Shown here: positions 33,268 to 45,575 of the stretch, one piece after another
Numbering within the stretch: the first letter of the stretch is position 1
How the letters are laid out: every line of letters starts with the position of its first letter
Assembly (NCBI RefSeq): GCF_003752135.1
Contig: NZ_RJVK01000004.1
Span: 62,001 to 126,000, forward strand
DNA length: 64,000 nucleotides
Source of the DNA: Caminibacter pacificus
Lineage (GTDB): Bacteria; Campylobacterota; Campylobacteria; Campylobacterales; Nautiliaceae
Reading direction: 5' to 3'
The notes under the pieces: generated by a model
The model's input: the letters and a program-made list of their open reading frames with translations, nothing else
The model's database searches: none
What the model was told of the DNA's origin: nothing
Made by a program: the position numbers and the translations under genes

Positions 33268-34104
33268 ATGGAAGAGTTTATAAAAAACAATCTGATAAAA
33301 GCGGAATCTTTTCACCCGTATTACGAAAAAGCTCTTAATGAGATGTTATTAGCCGGAGGTAAAAGATTCAGACCGAAACTCCTCTTATCGGTCGTAAAAG
33401 CCTATAATCCTCTTCTTTTAGAAAATGCCAAATACGCGGCTTTTGCGCTTGAGCTTATTCATACTTATTCTTTAATTCACGACGATTTGCCTGCTATGGA
33501 TAATGCGGACCTAAGACGCGGACATCCGACTCTTCATAAAACATATGACGAAGTTACTGCTATTTTGGTAGGAGACGCCCTAAATACTTACGCTTTTGAA
33601 GTCTTAAGCAAAGCTCCTATGCATAACGACGTAAAAATAGAGCTGATAAAAATATTGGCTCAAAACGCGGGGCCTGCTGGTATGGTGCTTGGGCAGGCGA
33701 TAGATTGTTATTTTGAAGATAAAAAGCTGAATTTGGAAGAATTAAAAACACTTCATCTAAACAAAACCGCAAAACTCATAGCCGCAAGTCTTCAAATGGG
33801 AGCTGTTATAGTAAATAAACCCGAACTTGCCCAAAAGCTTTATGATTTCGGACTGAAACTCGGACTTTTATTTCAAATACAAGATGATTTGCTTGATTTG
33901 CTTGATAGTGAAGAGACGGGTAAAACCACGGGAGTCGATACTAATAAAAATACTTTCGTAACACTCTTAGGCGAAGAAGAAGCAAAAAAAGAAGCCGATA
34001 AACTTGCGAGTGAGCTTTCAAACGAACTTGATTCTTTTGATGAGAACTTAAAAACGGAACTTAAAAAACTTCTTGATAATTATCTTTTTAGGCATAAAAG
34101 ATGA
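33268..34104 (+). CDS. ispA: polyprenyl (farnesyl/geranylgeranyl) diphosphate synthase
   Basis: Condenses isopentenyl diphosphate with allylic diphosphates to give the C15 precursor for undecaprenyl phosphate and quinones. The first Asp-rich motif is DDLPAMDNADLRRG (near residue 71) and the second is QDDLLDLLDSEETGK (near residue 209); the GGKRFRPKL block at 31-39 binds pyrophosphate. Length 278 fits short-chain synthases. Farnesyl diphosphate is the usual product for this subgroup. It starts directly after the PDZ gene stop codon and overlaps the mntA gene by 4 bases. Confidence 0.92.
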   Translation: MEEFIKNNLIKAESFHPYYEKALNEMLLAGGKRFRPKLLLSVVKAYNPLLLENAKYAAFALELIHTYSLIHDDLPAMDNADLRRGHPTLHKTYDEVTAILVGDALNTYAFEVLSKAPMHNDVKIELIKILAQNAGPAGMVLGQAIDCYFEDKKLNLEELKTLHLNKTAKLIAASLQMGAVIVNKPELAQKLYDFGLKLGLLFQIQDDLLDLLDSEETGKTTGVDTNKNTFVTLLGEEEAKKEADKLASELSNELDSFDENLKTELKKLLDNYLFRHKR

Positions 34105-34403
34105 GCATTAAAGATGAAGTTTTAAGATACATAAAAGAAAACAAAAATCGTTTTGAAAAAGAGTACGGAATAAAAAAAATATATCTTTTCGGCAGTGTTG
34201 CAAGAGGCGAAGATAATGAAAATAGCGATATCGATTTGATGGTTGAATTTGATACCGATAAAAATATAACGATTTTCGAATTGATGATGTTTGAAGAAGA
34301 AATGAAAAACAAATTCGGTAGAAAAGTGGATGTTGCGACTAAGGATATGTTAAAGCCGATAGTTTATAATTACGTTCAAAAAGATTTGCTAAATGTTAAA
34401 TAG
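34101..34403 (+). CDS. mntA: MntA-type antitoxin, minimal nucleotidyltransferase
   Basis: A 100-residue nucleotidyltransferase of the MNT/HEPN toxin-antitoxin class. The GS(x10)DxD motif is complete: Gly31-Ser32, Asp43 and Asp45 within GSVARGEDNENSDIDL, and Asp77 in GRKVDV as third metal ligand. The ARG after GSx matches the MntA consensus. MntA proteins are known to add AMP groups to a Tyr of the HepT toxin and so block it. It overlaps ispA by ATGA and overlaps hepT by 11 bases, so the toxin is made only after the antitoxin. Confidence 0.9.
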   Translation: MSIKDEVLRYIKENKNRFEKEYGIKKIYLFGSVARGEDNENSDIDLMVEFDTDKNITIFELMMFEEEMKNKFGRKVDVATKDMLKPIVYNYVQKDLLNVK

Positions 34404-34728
34404 GGATAAAGAGCTTTTTTTACGTGATATAATTGAGAGTATCGATGCTATTCATATTAAAGGGTATGAGTTAGAAGATTTTAAAAATGACAGAAAAACG
34501 TATCAAGCTGTAGTGAAAGAATTTGAAATAATAGGTGAAGCAACGAAAAACGTTTATGAGTTGTTAAAGGAAAAATATCCGAATTATCCGTGGAGGTTGA
34601 TAATTGATTTTAGAAATAAATTAACCCATGAATATTTCGGAGTGGATTTTGTATTGATTTGGAATACGATATTTTTAAAATTACCTGAATTGAAACAGAT
34701 GATAGAAAAACTAATAAAGGAGCTTTAA
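34393..34728 (+). CDS. hepT: HepT-type HEPN ribonuclease toxin
   Basis: A 111-residue HEPN-domain protein (DUF86 group). The RX4HxY active motif is complete at Arg74, His79 and Tyr81 (RNKLTHEYFG); the Tyr is the residue that MntA modifies with AMP in the Shewanella system. GEATKNVYELLKEKYPNYPW before it is also typical. HepT proteins cut RNA when freed. It overlaps mntA by 11 bases and shares one base with the tkt start (TAATG). The pair lies between ispA and tkt, genes that are adjacent in Campylobacter as far as I recall. Confidence 0.9.
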   Translation: MLNRDKELFLRDIIESIDAIHIKGYELEDFKNDRKTYQAVVKEFEIIGEATKNVYELLKEKYPNYPWRLIIDFRNKLTHEYFGVDFVLIWNTIFLKLPELKQMIEKLIKEL

Positions 34729-36596
34729 TGGATTTACAAATGAAAAAAAAGATGGCCGATACGATAAGATTTTTAGCGGCTGATATGGTGCAAAAAGCAA
34801 ATTCGGGTCACCCGGGAGCGGCTTTGGGGCTTGCCGATATTATGGTGGAACTTAGCGAAGTTATTAATATCACTCCTCATAATCCTCAGTTTATCAATAG
34901 AGACAGAATCGTTTTTTCAGGCGGACACGCAACGCCTCTAATATACTCTATGCTTTATTTGTGGGGATATGATATTTCTCTTGATGATTTGAAAAACTTC
35001 AGACAACTCGGAAGCATTACTCCGGGACACCCTGAATACGGTCATACTCCGGGAATCGAAGTAACTACGGGACCTCTTGGACAAGGTGTCGCAAACGCCG
35101 TAGGTTTTGCGATGGCTAAAAAATTTATGCATAAAAAATTCCCTGAAATAGACCATAAAGTTTGGTGTTTGTGCGGTGATGGTGATTTGGAAGAGGGAAT
35201 TTCTTATGAAGCTTGCAGTATTGCCGGAAGTCTCGGGCTTGAAGATTTGATTATTATTTACGATAGCAATAATATTTCGATTGAAGGGGAAGTGGAGCCT
35301 GTATTTAAAGACGATATTAAAAAAAGATTCGAAGCTCAAAACTTCAGAGTGCTTGAAATGAACGGGCACGATTACGAAGAGATTTCAAAAACTCTAAAAG
35401 AAGCGTTAAAAAGTGACGGCAGACCGACTCTTATTATTGCAAAAACCATTATTGCAAGAGGTGCTGTAGGGCTTGAGGGTAGCGAAAAAACTCACGGTGC
35501 TCCTCTTGGAGAAGAAGTTATCAAAAAAAGTAAAATCGCAGCAGGATTCGACCCTGAAAAGACGTTTTTCTTACCGGATGACGTGCTTGTTAGATTCAGA
35601 TGTGTAAAAGAAAGAGGCGAACTTTTGGAAAAAGAGTGGGAGAAAAAAGCAAGAGTTGATGAAATTAAAGCCTTTTTCGAAAAAGATTTCTCAAAAATCA
35701 AATGGCCTGAATTTGAAGAGGGAGCGAGTATCGCTACAAGAAAAAGTAACGGAGAAATTTTAAACGCTATTGCAAAAGCGATTCCGAGTTTCCTTGGAGG
35801 AAGTGCGGATTTGGCGCCGTCAAACAACACTTGGCTAAAAGACGAAGACAAATTCCCTCACGGAAGAAACGTACAATTCGGGATTAGAGAACATGCGATG
35901 GCGGCTATTAACAACGCTTTTGCGGCATACGGATTTTTGCCTTATGCGGCAACATTCTTGGTGTTTAGCGATTATCTAAGAGGAGCTCTTAGAATCGCGG
36001 CTCTTAGCAGTCATAAAAACTATTGGATTTTCACTCACGATAGTATCGTAGTCGGAGAAGACGGACCTACTCATCAACCTGTAGAGCATATTACGTCTCT
36101 TAGAGCTATTCCGAATCTTTATGTTTTCAGACCGGCGGATGCGAATGAAAACGTAAATTGCTGGAAAGCGGCTTTAGATATCGACGCACCGGTTGCTTTT
36201 GCACTTAGCCGCCAAGGTTTGAAAAACATCACACCTAAAAACGCGGATGTAAGCAGAGGTGCTTATTTGTTAAGAGACGGCGATGAAAAACTGACGTTAA
36301 TAGCAAGCGGCAGTGAGGTTAATTTGGCTATGGAAGTAGCGGAAAAACTTAACGCAAGAGTTGTTAGCGTGCCGTGTTTCGAGCTTTTTGATAAGCAAAA
36401 TAGCGAATTTAAAAAAGAGCTTTTAAAAGGAAGAGTGGTAGCAATCGAAGCCAATAGAGGATTCGAGTGGTATAAATATGCCGATGAGGTAATCGGAATG
36501 GAGACTTTCGGTGCAAGCGGCAAAGGGCCGGAAGTTTACAAACACTTCGGTTTTGATGCAGAGACTATAGCAAATAAAATAAAGGGTGAAAAATGA
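34728..36596 (+). CDS. tkt: transketolase
   Basis: Thiamine-diphosphate enzyme of the pentose phosphate and Calvin-type sugar exchanges. At 622 residues it is close to the usual 630-660. Seen: NSGHPGAALGLADI at residue 25, HPEYGHTPGIEVTTGPLGQG near 97, the ThDP/Mg motif GDGDLEEGISYEA near 146, GGSADLAPSN near 347, NVQFGIREHAMAAI near 379 and HDSIVVGEDGPTHQP near 435. It starts by coupling to hepT (TAATG) and overlaps the aminotransferase gene by 4 bases. Confidence 0.95.
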   Translation: MDLQMKKKMADTIRFLAADMVQKANSGHPGAALGLADIMVELSEVINITPHNPQFINRDRIVFSGGHATPLIYSMLYLWGYDISLDDLKNFRQLGSITPGHPEYGHTPGIEVTTGPLGQGVANAVGFAMAKKFMHKKFPEIDHKVWCLCGDGDLEEGISYEACSIAGSLGLEDLIIIYDSNNISIEGEVEPVFKDDIKKRFEAQNFRVLEMNGHDYEEISKTLKEALKSDGRPTLIIAKTIIARGAVGLEGSEKTHGAPLGEEVIKKSKIAAGFDPEKTFFLPDDVLVRFRCVKERGELLEKEWEKKARVDEIKAFFEKDFSKIKWPEFEEGASIATRKSNGEILNAIAKAIPSFLGGSADLAPSNNTWLKDEDKFPHGRNVQFGIREHAMAAINNAFAAYGFLPYAATFLVFSDYLRGALRIAALSSHKNYWIFTHDSIVVGEDGPTHQPVEHITSLRAIPNLYVFRPADANENVNCWKAALDIDAPVAFALSRQGLKNITPKNADVSRGAYLLRDGDEKLTLIASGSEVNLAMEVAEKLNARVVSVPCFELFDKQNSEFKKELLKGRVVAIEANRGFEWYKYADEVIGMETFGASGKGPEVYKHFGFDAETIANKIKGEK

Positions 36597-37693
36597 TATT
36601 GGCAACTCCGGGACCTGTTGAAATTCCTCTTTTTGTAAGAGAGACGTTTCTTAAAGAAACGATTCATCACAGAACGCCTGAATTTAAAGAGATTTTGCTT
36701 GAAGCGCTTGAGAGATTCAAAAAAATTACGCACCTACCAAACGCGGTGTTTTTAAGCAGCTCGGGTACGGGTGCTATGGAAGCTGCGGTAATAAACAGCG
36801 TAAAGAAAAAAGCTCTAACTATTAATGCCGGAAAATTCGGTGAGAGATGGGGCAAAATCTGTGAAGCTCACGGAATCGAATTCAAAGAGATAAAATACGA
36901 TTGGGATACTCCGGCAAGCGTTGATGAAGTGATAGCTGCTATCGAAGAAGACAAAGATATCGATACGTTTTTTATTCAAATTAGTGAGAGTGCCGGCGGA
37001 CTTAGACATCCCGTAGAAGAAATCGCAGCCGAAATTAAGCTGATAAACCCTGATATTGTCGTTGTTGCGGACGGGATTACCGCTCTTGGCGTTGAAGATA
37101 TCGATACGAGCAATATCGATATTGTAATCGGAGGAAGTCAAAAGGCGTTTATGTTGCCTCCTGGTCTTGCGATGCTCGGGCTTAGCGATAAAGCTGTGGA
37201 GAGAATCGGCAAGGGAAGAGGATTTTATTTTAACCTCGCAAACGAAATTAAAAAACAAAAAGAAGGTACGACGGCATTTACTCCGGCTACGAGTTTGATT
37301 ATCGCATTAAATGAAGTTATGAAAAAATTAGAAGAAATCGGTCTTGATAAACATTACGAAACCACTGCAAAAAGACACAAAGCCGTAATTGCCGCCATAG
37401 AAGCTATAGGACTTAGTATTTTCCCTCAAGTTCCGGCACTTTCGATGGCTGCCGTATATTTTGAAAAAGCCGAAGAGCTTAGAAAAATCCTAAAAACGAA
37501 ATACGAAGTAAACGTAGCGGGTGGTCAGGATTTTATGAAAGGTAAACTGTTTAGAATCAACAATATGGGACTTATTGAGGATTATAAAATGGAGCATATT
37601 CTAAATAGCGTCGAGCTTGCTCTTGACGAGCTTGGTATCAGAAAATACGACGCTACGGCCGTAAAAGTTTACAGCAATGAAAAATTAAGGTAA
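36593..37693 (+). CDS. class V aminotransferase (alanine/serine-glyoxylate type)
   Basis: A 366-residue PLP enzyme of the class V fold. N-terminal ATPGPVEIPLFVRETFLKET with HHRTPEFKEI, SSSGTGAMEAAV near residue 55, the PLP Asp in VVADGITALG near 160, and the Schiff-base lysine in GGSQKAFMLPPGLAML near 180. The family contains alanine-glyoxylate, serine-glyoxylate and phosphonate transaminases; substrates cannot be decided here. It overlaps tkt by 4 bases and is followed after 3 bases by hisZ. Confidence 0.85.
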   Translation: MILATPGPVEIPLFVRETFLKETIHHRTPEFKEILLEALERFKKITHLPNAVFLSSSGTGAMEAAVINSVKKKALTINAGKFGERWGKICEAHGIEFKEIKYDWDTPASVDEVIAAIEEDKDIDTFFIQISESAGGLRHPVEEIAAEIKLINPDIVVVADGITALGVEDIDTSNIDIVIGGSQKAFMLPPGLAMLGLSDKAVERIGKGRGFYFNLANEIKKQKEGTTAFTPATSLIIALNEVMKKLEEIGLDKHYETTAKRHKAVIAAIEAIGLSIFPQVPALSMAAVYFEKAEELRKILKTKYEVNVAGGQDFMKGKLFRINNMGLIEDYKMEHILNSVELALDELGIRKYDATAVKVYSNEKLR

Positions 37694-37696
37694 AAA

Positions 37697-40154
<2,458 letters not shown>

Positions 40155-40165
<11 letters not shown>

Positions 40166-40598
40166 AAAAATCTATTTGACTCAAACCGATACGACGGTCG
40201 GTTTTTTGTCTCAAAACAAAAAGAGACTGAACGAATTAAAAAATCGTCCTTTAAATAAACCCGTTTTAAGAGAAGTTGATTCTTTAAAAACCTTAAGAAA
40301 ATTTGTAAGAGTCCCGAAAAAGTTTAGAAAAAGGGTCAGAAGAGCGGAAAAAACGACTTTTATCTATCCGAACTCAGAGAGTTTTAGAGTTGTAAAAGAT
40401 AAAAATCATCTCGAGTTTTTAAAAAAATTTTCGTGGATGTATTCTACTTCGGCAAATTTACACGCCAAAAAGTTTGACGAAAAATGGGCTAAGAGCGTCG
40501 CCGATGTGGTTGTCGAGAATAAAAACGGGCTTTTTGAGGGAGAAGCTTCAAAAATTTATAAAATTTCAAAATCAAAAATCAAAAAAATAAGAGGTTAA
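40155..40598 (+). CDS. short Sua5/YciO/YrdC-family protein
   Basis: A 147-residue member of the YrdC family, whose full-length members make threonylcarbamoyl-AMP for the t6A modification of tRNA. The N-terminal strand KIYLTQTDTTVGFLSQN matches the usual TDTVYGL motif, and KFSWMYSTSANLH near residue 92 matches the SxxTSAN motif. It is about 40-50 residues shorter than standard YrdC. Because TsaC/YrdC is essential, either this short form is enough or another copy exists outside the window. It starts 11 bases inside the fliJ-like gene. Confidence 0.75.
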
Positions 40599-40599
40599 T

Positions 40600-41058
40600 A
40601 TGAAAAAAATTATTTTGTTTTTTATAGGGGTGCTTTTTTTTGCGGGTTGTAGCGTAAAGACAACTCCGGTGTATGTGACTTTTAAGTCTCCGAAATTAAA
40701 AATATCCGACCAAGGTTTTTTAAAAGAAGGTCCGGGATATAAAGAATTTGAACTTTATAAAGGAGGAGTCGGATATAAGCTCACACTCAAAAACTCAGTA
40801 GTTTGCATAAACGGGCAGTGTATGGATAAGGGAAAATTTATAAAAGAGTATTTGGGAGAAGAGTATCCGAGCGATTTCTTTGACAAAGTGATAGAAGGAA
40901 AACCGATTGAAAACTTTGGTAAAATTATAAGAAAGGGTGATGGTTTTATCCAAAAAAAAGGGAATATTTTATATAGTGTAAAAAAGAACGGTGTTTTATT
41001 TAAAGATAAATCTAAAAATATCATTTTATTAATAAAAAAACTAAGGGAGAAAGGATGA
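40600..41058 (+). CDS. small lipoprotein of unknown function
   Basis: A 152-residue protein with a clear lipoprotein signal: KKIILFFIGVLFFAGC, with lipidation at Cys17. After cleavage it would sit in the inner or outer membrane facing the periplasm. Two more cysteines (CINGQC, about residues 70-75) may form a disulfide. The rest is Lys- and Gly-rich without a recognised domain. One base separates it from the yrdC-like gene, and it overlaps galE by 4 bases. It therefore joins the housekeeping run to the sugar-nucleotide genes. Confidence 0.8.
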   Translation: MKKIILFFIGVLFFAGCSVKTTPVYVTFKSPKLKISDQGFLKEGPGYKEFELYKGGVGYKLTLKNSVVCINGQCMDKGKFIKEYLGEEYPSDFFDKVIEGKPIENFGKIIRKGDGFIQKKGNILYSVKKNGVLFKDKSKNIILLIKKLREKG

Positions 41059-42056
41059 ATATATTAATCACGGGCGGAGCCGGATATATAGGAAGTCATG
41101 TAGTTAAATTATTGCTTGAAAACACTGATAGTGATGTAACGGTGATAGATAATTTGGTTACGGGATTCGAATCGACAATAGATGAGCTTAAAAAAATAAG
41201 GGATTTTGATTTTATAAAAGCCGACCTTAGCAATTGGAATGAAATCGAAGGCATTTTTAAAGCAAGAAAATTTGAGGCGATTATTCATTTTGCGGCTTCT
41301 TTGATTGTTCCGGAGAGTGTTGAAAATCCTCTTAAATACTATCTTAATAATACGGCAAATACTGCAAATCTTGTAAAACTCGCGAATGATTACGGAGTAA
41401 AAAAGTTTGTTTTTTCTTCTACGGCGGCAACATATGGCGAGCCTGATATCAGTGAGATAGGGAATGGAATAAAAGAAGATTTTCCTACAAATCCTATTAA
41501 TCCGTACGGTCAAAGTAAGCTTTTTAGTGAAAAGATAATTCAAGATACCGCAAAGGCGAATCCTGAGTTTAAATATGTGATATTTAGATACTTTAACGTA
41601 GCAGGTGCGGCTCCTGATTTAAGTATCGGTCAAAAGACTAAAAATGCTACTCATTTAATCAAAGTGGCAAGTGAATGTGCTTGTGGAAAAAGAGATGGAA
41701 TGTATATATTCGGGACGGATTATCCGACACCTGACGGGACTTGTATAAGGGATTATATTCACGTAATGGATTTGGCTGATGCTCATATCAAAGCGCTTGA
41801 ATATTTGGAAAATAACGAAAGCGATATTTTTAACGTTGGATACGGAAAAGGTGCGAGCGTAAAAGAGGTGATTGATACGGTAAAAAAGGTTAGCGGAGTT
41901 GATTTTAAGGTACAGGACGCTCCAAGACGTGCGGGAGACCCTGCTATGCTTATTTCAAATTGTGATAAAATTAAACAAAAAATGAATTGGACTCCTAAAT
42001 ATGACGATTTGGAGTTTATTTGTAAAACCGCTTATGAATGGGAGAAAAAAATATGA
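41055..42056 (+). CDS. galE: UDP-glucose/UDP-GlcNAc 4-epimerase
   Basis: NAD-dependent epimerase of the extended SDR family, 333 residues. [11 protein letters not shown] at residues 7-17, [11 protein letters not shown] near 79, STAATYGEP near 120 with catalytic Ser/Thr, and YGQSK near 146-150 (Tyr and Lys of the active site). [10 protein letters not shown] near 178 is typical of GalE. Whether it also accepts N-acetyl sugars cannot be decided. It overlaps the upstream lipoprotein gene and the ugd gene by 4 bases each. First of four sugar-nucleotide genes supplying galactose and uronic acids to the polysaccharide cluster. Confidence 0.92.
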   Translation: MNILITGGAGYIGSHVVKLLLENTDSDVTVIDNLVTGFESTIDELKKIRDFDFIKADLSNWNEIEGIFKARKFEAIIHFAASLIVPESVENPLKYYLNNTANTANLVKLANDYGVKKFVFSSTAATYGEPDISEIGNGIKEDFPTNPINPYGQSKLFSEKIIQDTAKANPEFKYVIFRYFNVAGAAPDLSIGQKTKNATHLIKVASECACGKRDGMYIFGTDYPTPDGTCIRDYIHVMDLADAHIKALEYLENNESDIFNVGYGKGASVKEVIDTVKKVSGVDFKVQDAPRRAGDPAMLISNCDKIKQKMNWTPKYDDLEFICKTAYEWEKKI

Positions 42057-43222
42057 AAATTGCAATTGCGGGAACGGGATATGTAGGGCTTAGCAATGCC
42101 GTACTTTTAGCTCAGAATAATGAAGTAGTGGCACTTGATATAGTGCCTGAAAAAGTGGAGCTTATAAATAAAAGAATAAGTCCTATAGAAGATAAGGAAA
42201 TTACTGAGTTTTTTCAAAAAAAAGATTTGAATCTAAAAGCTACGACGGATAAAAAAGAAGCATATGAAGGGGCGGAATACGTAGTAGTAGCGACTCCGAC
42301 AGATTATGACCCGGTTACTAATTATTTCAATACCAAATCGGTCGAGAGTGTAATAAAAGATGTAATAGAAATAAATCCTAAAGCTACAATCGTAATCCGT
42401 TCAACTATTCCTATCGGATATACTGAAAGAATAAAGAAAGAGTTTAACTATGAAAATATATTTTTCGTACCTGAATTTTTAAGAGAGGGGAAAGCTCTTT
42501 TTGACAGTCTGTATCCGAGTCGTATAATTGTCGGAGAAAAATCCACAAAAGCCGAAATATTCGCAAATCTTTTAAGAGACGGGGCTTTTAAAGAGACAAT
42601 TCCTATTTTATTTACGAATAATACCGAAGCCGAAGCGATAAAACTTTTTGCAAATACCTATCTTGCGATGAGAGTGAGCTTTTTTAACGAGCTTGATACG
42701 TTTGCCGAAATGAAAGGTCTTAATACAAAAGAGATAATCGAAGGTGTTTGTCTTGACCCTCGAATCGGGAATTATTACAATAATCCGAGTTTCGGATACG
42801 GAGGATATTGTCTGCCAAAAGATACGAAACAACTTCTTGCAAATTATACTCTTGAAAATATTCCGCAAAGACTTATCGAAGCTATAGTGGATAGCAATAC
42901 TACAAGAAAAGAGTTTATAGCAAAAAGAGTGCTTGATAAAAACCCTAAAGTTGTAGGGGTTTACAGGCTAACGATGAAAGCCGGAAGTGATAATTTCAGA
43001 AGCAGTGCTATATTCGATGTAATGGAGATGCTAAAACCTTTTGTAAAACTTATCGTATATGAACCGATGGCAAAGGGTGATGAAATTGAAGGTGTTGAGT
43101 TTGTGAATGATTTTGAAGAATTTGTGAAAAAAAGCGATGTTATTTTGGCAAACAGAATTGATGAAAAACTTCAAAAACACAAAGAAAAAGTATATACGAG
43201 AGATATTTATAGCAGGGATTGA
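42053..43222 (+). CDS. ugd: UDP-glucose 6-dehydrogenase
   Basis: Oxidises UDP-glucose to UDP-glucuronate with two NAD. The 389-residue protein is of the short E. coli Ugd type: [15 protein letters not shown] at the N-terminus, [15 protein letters not shown] near residue 115, [20 protein letters not shown] near 138, and the active-site Cys253 in [20 protein letters not shown] at 42053 is chosen, overlapping the galE stop as ATGA, with GGAG 8 bases upstream; an earlier in-frame ATG at 42038 is not needed. It precedes the UDP-glucuronate epimerase gene, so the product feeds UDP-galacturonate. Confidence 0.92.
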   Translation: MKIAIAGTGYVGLSNAVLLAQNNEVVALDIVPEKVELINKRISPIEDKEITEFFQKKDLNLKATTDKKEAYEGAEYVVVATPTDYDPVTNYFNTKSVESVIKDVIEINPKATIVIRSTIPIGYTERIKKEFNYENIFFVPEFLREGKALFDSLYPSRIIVGEKSTKAEIFANLLRDGAFKETIPILFTNNTEAEAIKLFANTYLAMRVSFFNELDTFAEMKGLNTKEIIEGVCLDPRIGNYYNNPSFGYGGYCLPKDTKQLLANYTLENIPQRLIEAIVDSNTTRKEFIAKRVLDKNPKVVGVYRLTMKAGSDNFRSSAIFDVMEMLKPFVKLIVYEPMAKGDEIEGVEFVNDFEEFVKKSDVILANRIDEKLQKHKEKVYTRDIYSRD

Positions 43223-43224
43223 GT

Positions 43225-44268
43225 ATGAAAATATTAATAACAGGAACAGCCGGATTTATCGGATTTCATTTGGCAAACAGACTTCTTGAGCGTGGTGATG
43301 AGGTAGTAGGTCTTGATAATATAAACGATTATTATGATGTAAATTTGAAATACGGTAGATTAGAACAAGCCGGAATTGATAAAGATAAAATAGAATATGG
43401 AAAAGTTGTAGAGAGCAAAAAATATCCGAATTATAAATTTATTAAACTAAATCTCGAAGATAAAGAGGCTGTTGATAAACTTTTTAAAGAAGAAAAGTTT
43501 GATAAAGTCTGTCATTTGGCGGCACAAGCCGGAGTTAGATATTCTCTTACAAATCCGGATGCTTATATTCAAAGCAATATCGTAGGACATATGAATATTT
43601 TAGAAGCTGTGAGACACAATGGGGTAAAAGCTTTAAGTTATGCAAGTAGTTCGAGTGTTTACGGGCTTAATAAAAAGCAGCCTTTTTCGACTGACGACAA
43701 CGTGGACCATCCTATAAGCCTTTATGCCGCGACGAAAAAAGCGGATGAGCTTATGAGCCATACTTATTCGTATCTTTATAATATTCCGACTACGGGTCTT
43801 AGATTCTTTACCGTATACGGACCTTGGGGAAGACCCGATATGGCTCTTTTTAAGTTTGTAAAAAATATCCTTGAAGATAAACCTATTGATGTTTATAATT
43901 ATGGAAATATGCAGAGAGATTTTACGTATATAGATGATATTATCGAAGGGGTAGTGAGGGTTATTGACAATTCTCCAAAAGGAAATCCAAACTGGGACGG
44001 GCGACCGAGTGAGAGCGTAGCGCCTTATAAAATTTATAACATTGGGCGCGGTAAGCCTGTAAAACTTATAGATTTTATAGAAGCTATTGAAGAGACTCTC
44101 GGGAAAGAAGCCAAAAAAAATCTGCTTCCGATGCAACCCGGAGACGTACCGAGTACTTGGGCTGATACGAGCGCACTTGAAAAAGAACTCGGTTATAAAC
44201 CGAAAGTGGATGTAAAAGAGGGAATTAAAAAGTTTGTTGATTGGTATAGATGGTTTTATAAAGTTTAA
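43225..44268 (+). CDS. UDP-glucuronate 4-epimerase
   Basis: A 347-residue extended SDR enzyme, close to the Cap1J/LspL/GlaE group that interconverts UDP-glucuronate and UDP-galacturonate. TGTAGFIGFHLANRLLERG at residues 6-24, DNINDYYDVNLKYGRLE (the group signature) near 33-49, LAAQAGVRYSLTNPDAYIQS near 92, and YAATKKADELMSHTYSYLY with the catalytic Tyr/Lys near 162. ATG 43225 has AGGG 7 bases upstream; an in-frame TTG at 43219 is an alternative. Its place right after ugd supports uronic acid rather than GlcNAc epimers. Confidence 0.88.
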   Translation: MKILITGTAGFIGFHLANRLLERGDEVVGLDNINDYYDVNLKYGRLEQAGIDKDKIEYGKVVESKKYPNYKFIKLNLEDKEAVDKLFKEEKFDKVCHLAAQAGVRYSLTNPDAYIQSNIVGHMNILEAVRHNGVKALSYASSSSVYGLNKKQPFSTDDNVDHPISLYAATKKADELMSHTYSYLYNIPTTGLRFFTVYGPWGRPDMALFKFVKNILEDKPIDVYNYGNMQRDFTYIDDIIEGVVRVIDNSPKGNPNWDGRPSESVAPYKIYNIGRGKPVKLIDFIEAIEETLGKEAKKNLLPMQPGDVPSTWADTSALEKELGYKPKVDVKEGIKKFVDWYRWFYKV

Positions 44269-44278
44269 AGGAAAACAT

Positions 44279-45553
44279 TTGAAAAAGATTTGTATAATAG
44301 GTTTAGGGTATGTAGGACTTCCGCTTGCTGTTGCATTTAGCGAAAAATATGATGTCATAGGTTTTGATATATCCGAACAAAGAATTAAAGAGCTAAATTC
44401 GGCCTATGATAGAACTCTTGAAGTTAGTGAAGAAGAGTTAAAAGCAGCACTTGATAGAGGAATAAAATTTACAAATAAACTTGATGAAATTAAAGATGCG
44501 AATGTTTATATAGTAACCGTACCGACTCCTATAGATAAGCATAAAAATCCTGATTTGAATCCTTTACAAAAAGCGAGTGAGTCAGTCGGAAAAGTACTTA
44601 AAAAGGGCGATATCGTAATATACGAATCTACAGTATTTCCAGGATGTACCGAAGAAGTTTGCGTACCTATTCTTGAAAAGATGTCAGGACTTAAGTTTAA
44701 TGAAGACTTTTTCGTAGGATATTCACCTGAGAGAATAAATCCGGGAGATAAAAAACATACCGTTAAAAAAATACTAAAAGTCACTTCAGGAAGCACACCT
44801 GAAATCGCAAAAGAGATAGATAAAATATACGCTTCTATTATAGAAGCGGGGACTCATCTTGCTCCTTCGATAAAAGTAGCAGAAGCTGCAAAAGTAATAG
44901 AAAACGCCCAAAGAGATATCAATATCGCTTTTGTAAATGAACTTGCACTTATATTTGATAAGCTTGGAATCGATACAAAAGCGGTACTTGAAGCTGCGGG
45001 TACTAAATGGAACTTTTTAAAATTCAATCCCGGACTTGTAGGAGGGCATTGCATAGGAGTCGACCCGTATTATCTTACATATAAAGCAAAAGAGATAGGA
45101 TATCATCCTGAAATAATATTAGCGGGTAGAAGACTTAATGACAATATGGGAATATTCGTTGCAAATAAACTTGTTAAATTAATGATACAAAAAGGCCATA
45201 CGATAAAAGGCTCGAAGGTTTTGGTGCTTGGTATTACTTTTAAAGAACACACGCCGGATATTAGAAATAGTAGAGTTATTGATGTAATAAAAGAATTAAA
45301 AGAATTTGGTATGGAAGTTGATGTTTTCGATCCTTGGGCCGATGAAGATGATGTTAAAAAAGAGTATGGGTTCGGATTGATAAATAAAAAAGATATGAAT
45401 ATCGAAAATTATGACGGAATAGTACTTGCGGTTGCTCATAAAGAATTTAAAGATTTGGAAGACTCTATTAAAAAAGCAAAACAAAATTCAAATCTTGTAG
45501 TTTATGATATTAAAAGTTTTTTTGATGAAAATATAATTGACGGTAGATTGTGA
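44279..45553 (+). CDS. UDP-N-acetylhexosamine 6-dehydrogenase (WbpO/TviB type)
   Basis: A 424-residue nucleotide-sugar dehydrogenase that oxidises an N-acetylated UDP-hexosamine (GlcNAc or GalNAc) to the uronate. GLGYVGLPLAVAFSEKYDV at residues 8-26, VPTPIDKHKNPDL near 76, STVFPGCTEEVC near 117, FFVGYSPERINPGDKKHTV near 146 and active-site Cys258 in GGHCIGVDPYYLTYKA. PDLNPLQKA and the VDPYY form separate it from plain UDP-glucose dehydrogenases. The TTG start at 44279 has AAAGGA 7 bases upstream; earlier starts would overlap the preceding gene. Last gene before the leader at 45576. Confidence 0.88.
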   Translation: MKKICIIGLGYVGLPLAVAFSEKYDVIGFDISEQRIKELNSAYDRTLEVSEEELKAALDRGIKFTNKLDEIKDANVYIVTVPTPIDKHKNPDLNPLQKASESVGKVLKKGDIVIYESTVFPGCTEEVCVPILEKMSGLKFNEDFFVGYSPERINPGDKKHTVKKILKVTSGSTPEIAKEIDKIYASIIEAGTHLAPSIKVAEAAKVIENAQRDINIAFVNELALIFDKLGIDTKAVLEAAGTKWNFLKFNPGLVGGHCIGVDPYYLTYKAKEIGYHPEIILAGRRLNDNMGIFVANKLVKLMIQKGHTIKGSKVLVLGITFKEHTPDIRNSRVIDVIKELKEFGMEVDVFDPWADEDDVKKEYGFGLINKKDMNIENYDGIVLAVAHKEFKDLEDSIKKAKQNSNLVVYDIKSFFDENIIDGRL

Positions 45554-45575
45554 TATTAAATAAAAATGAATTTTA

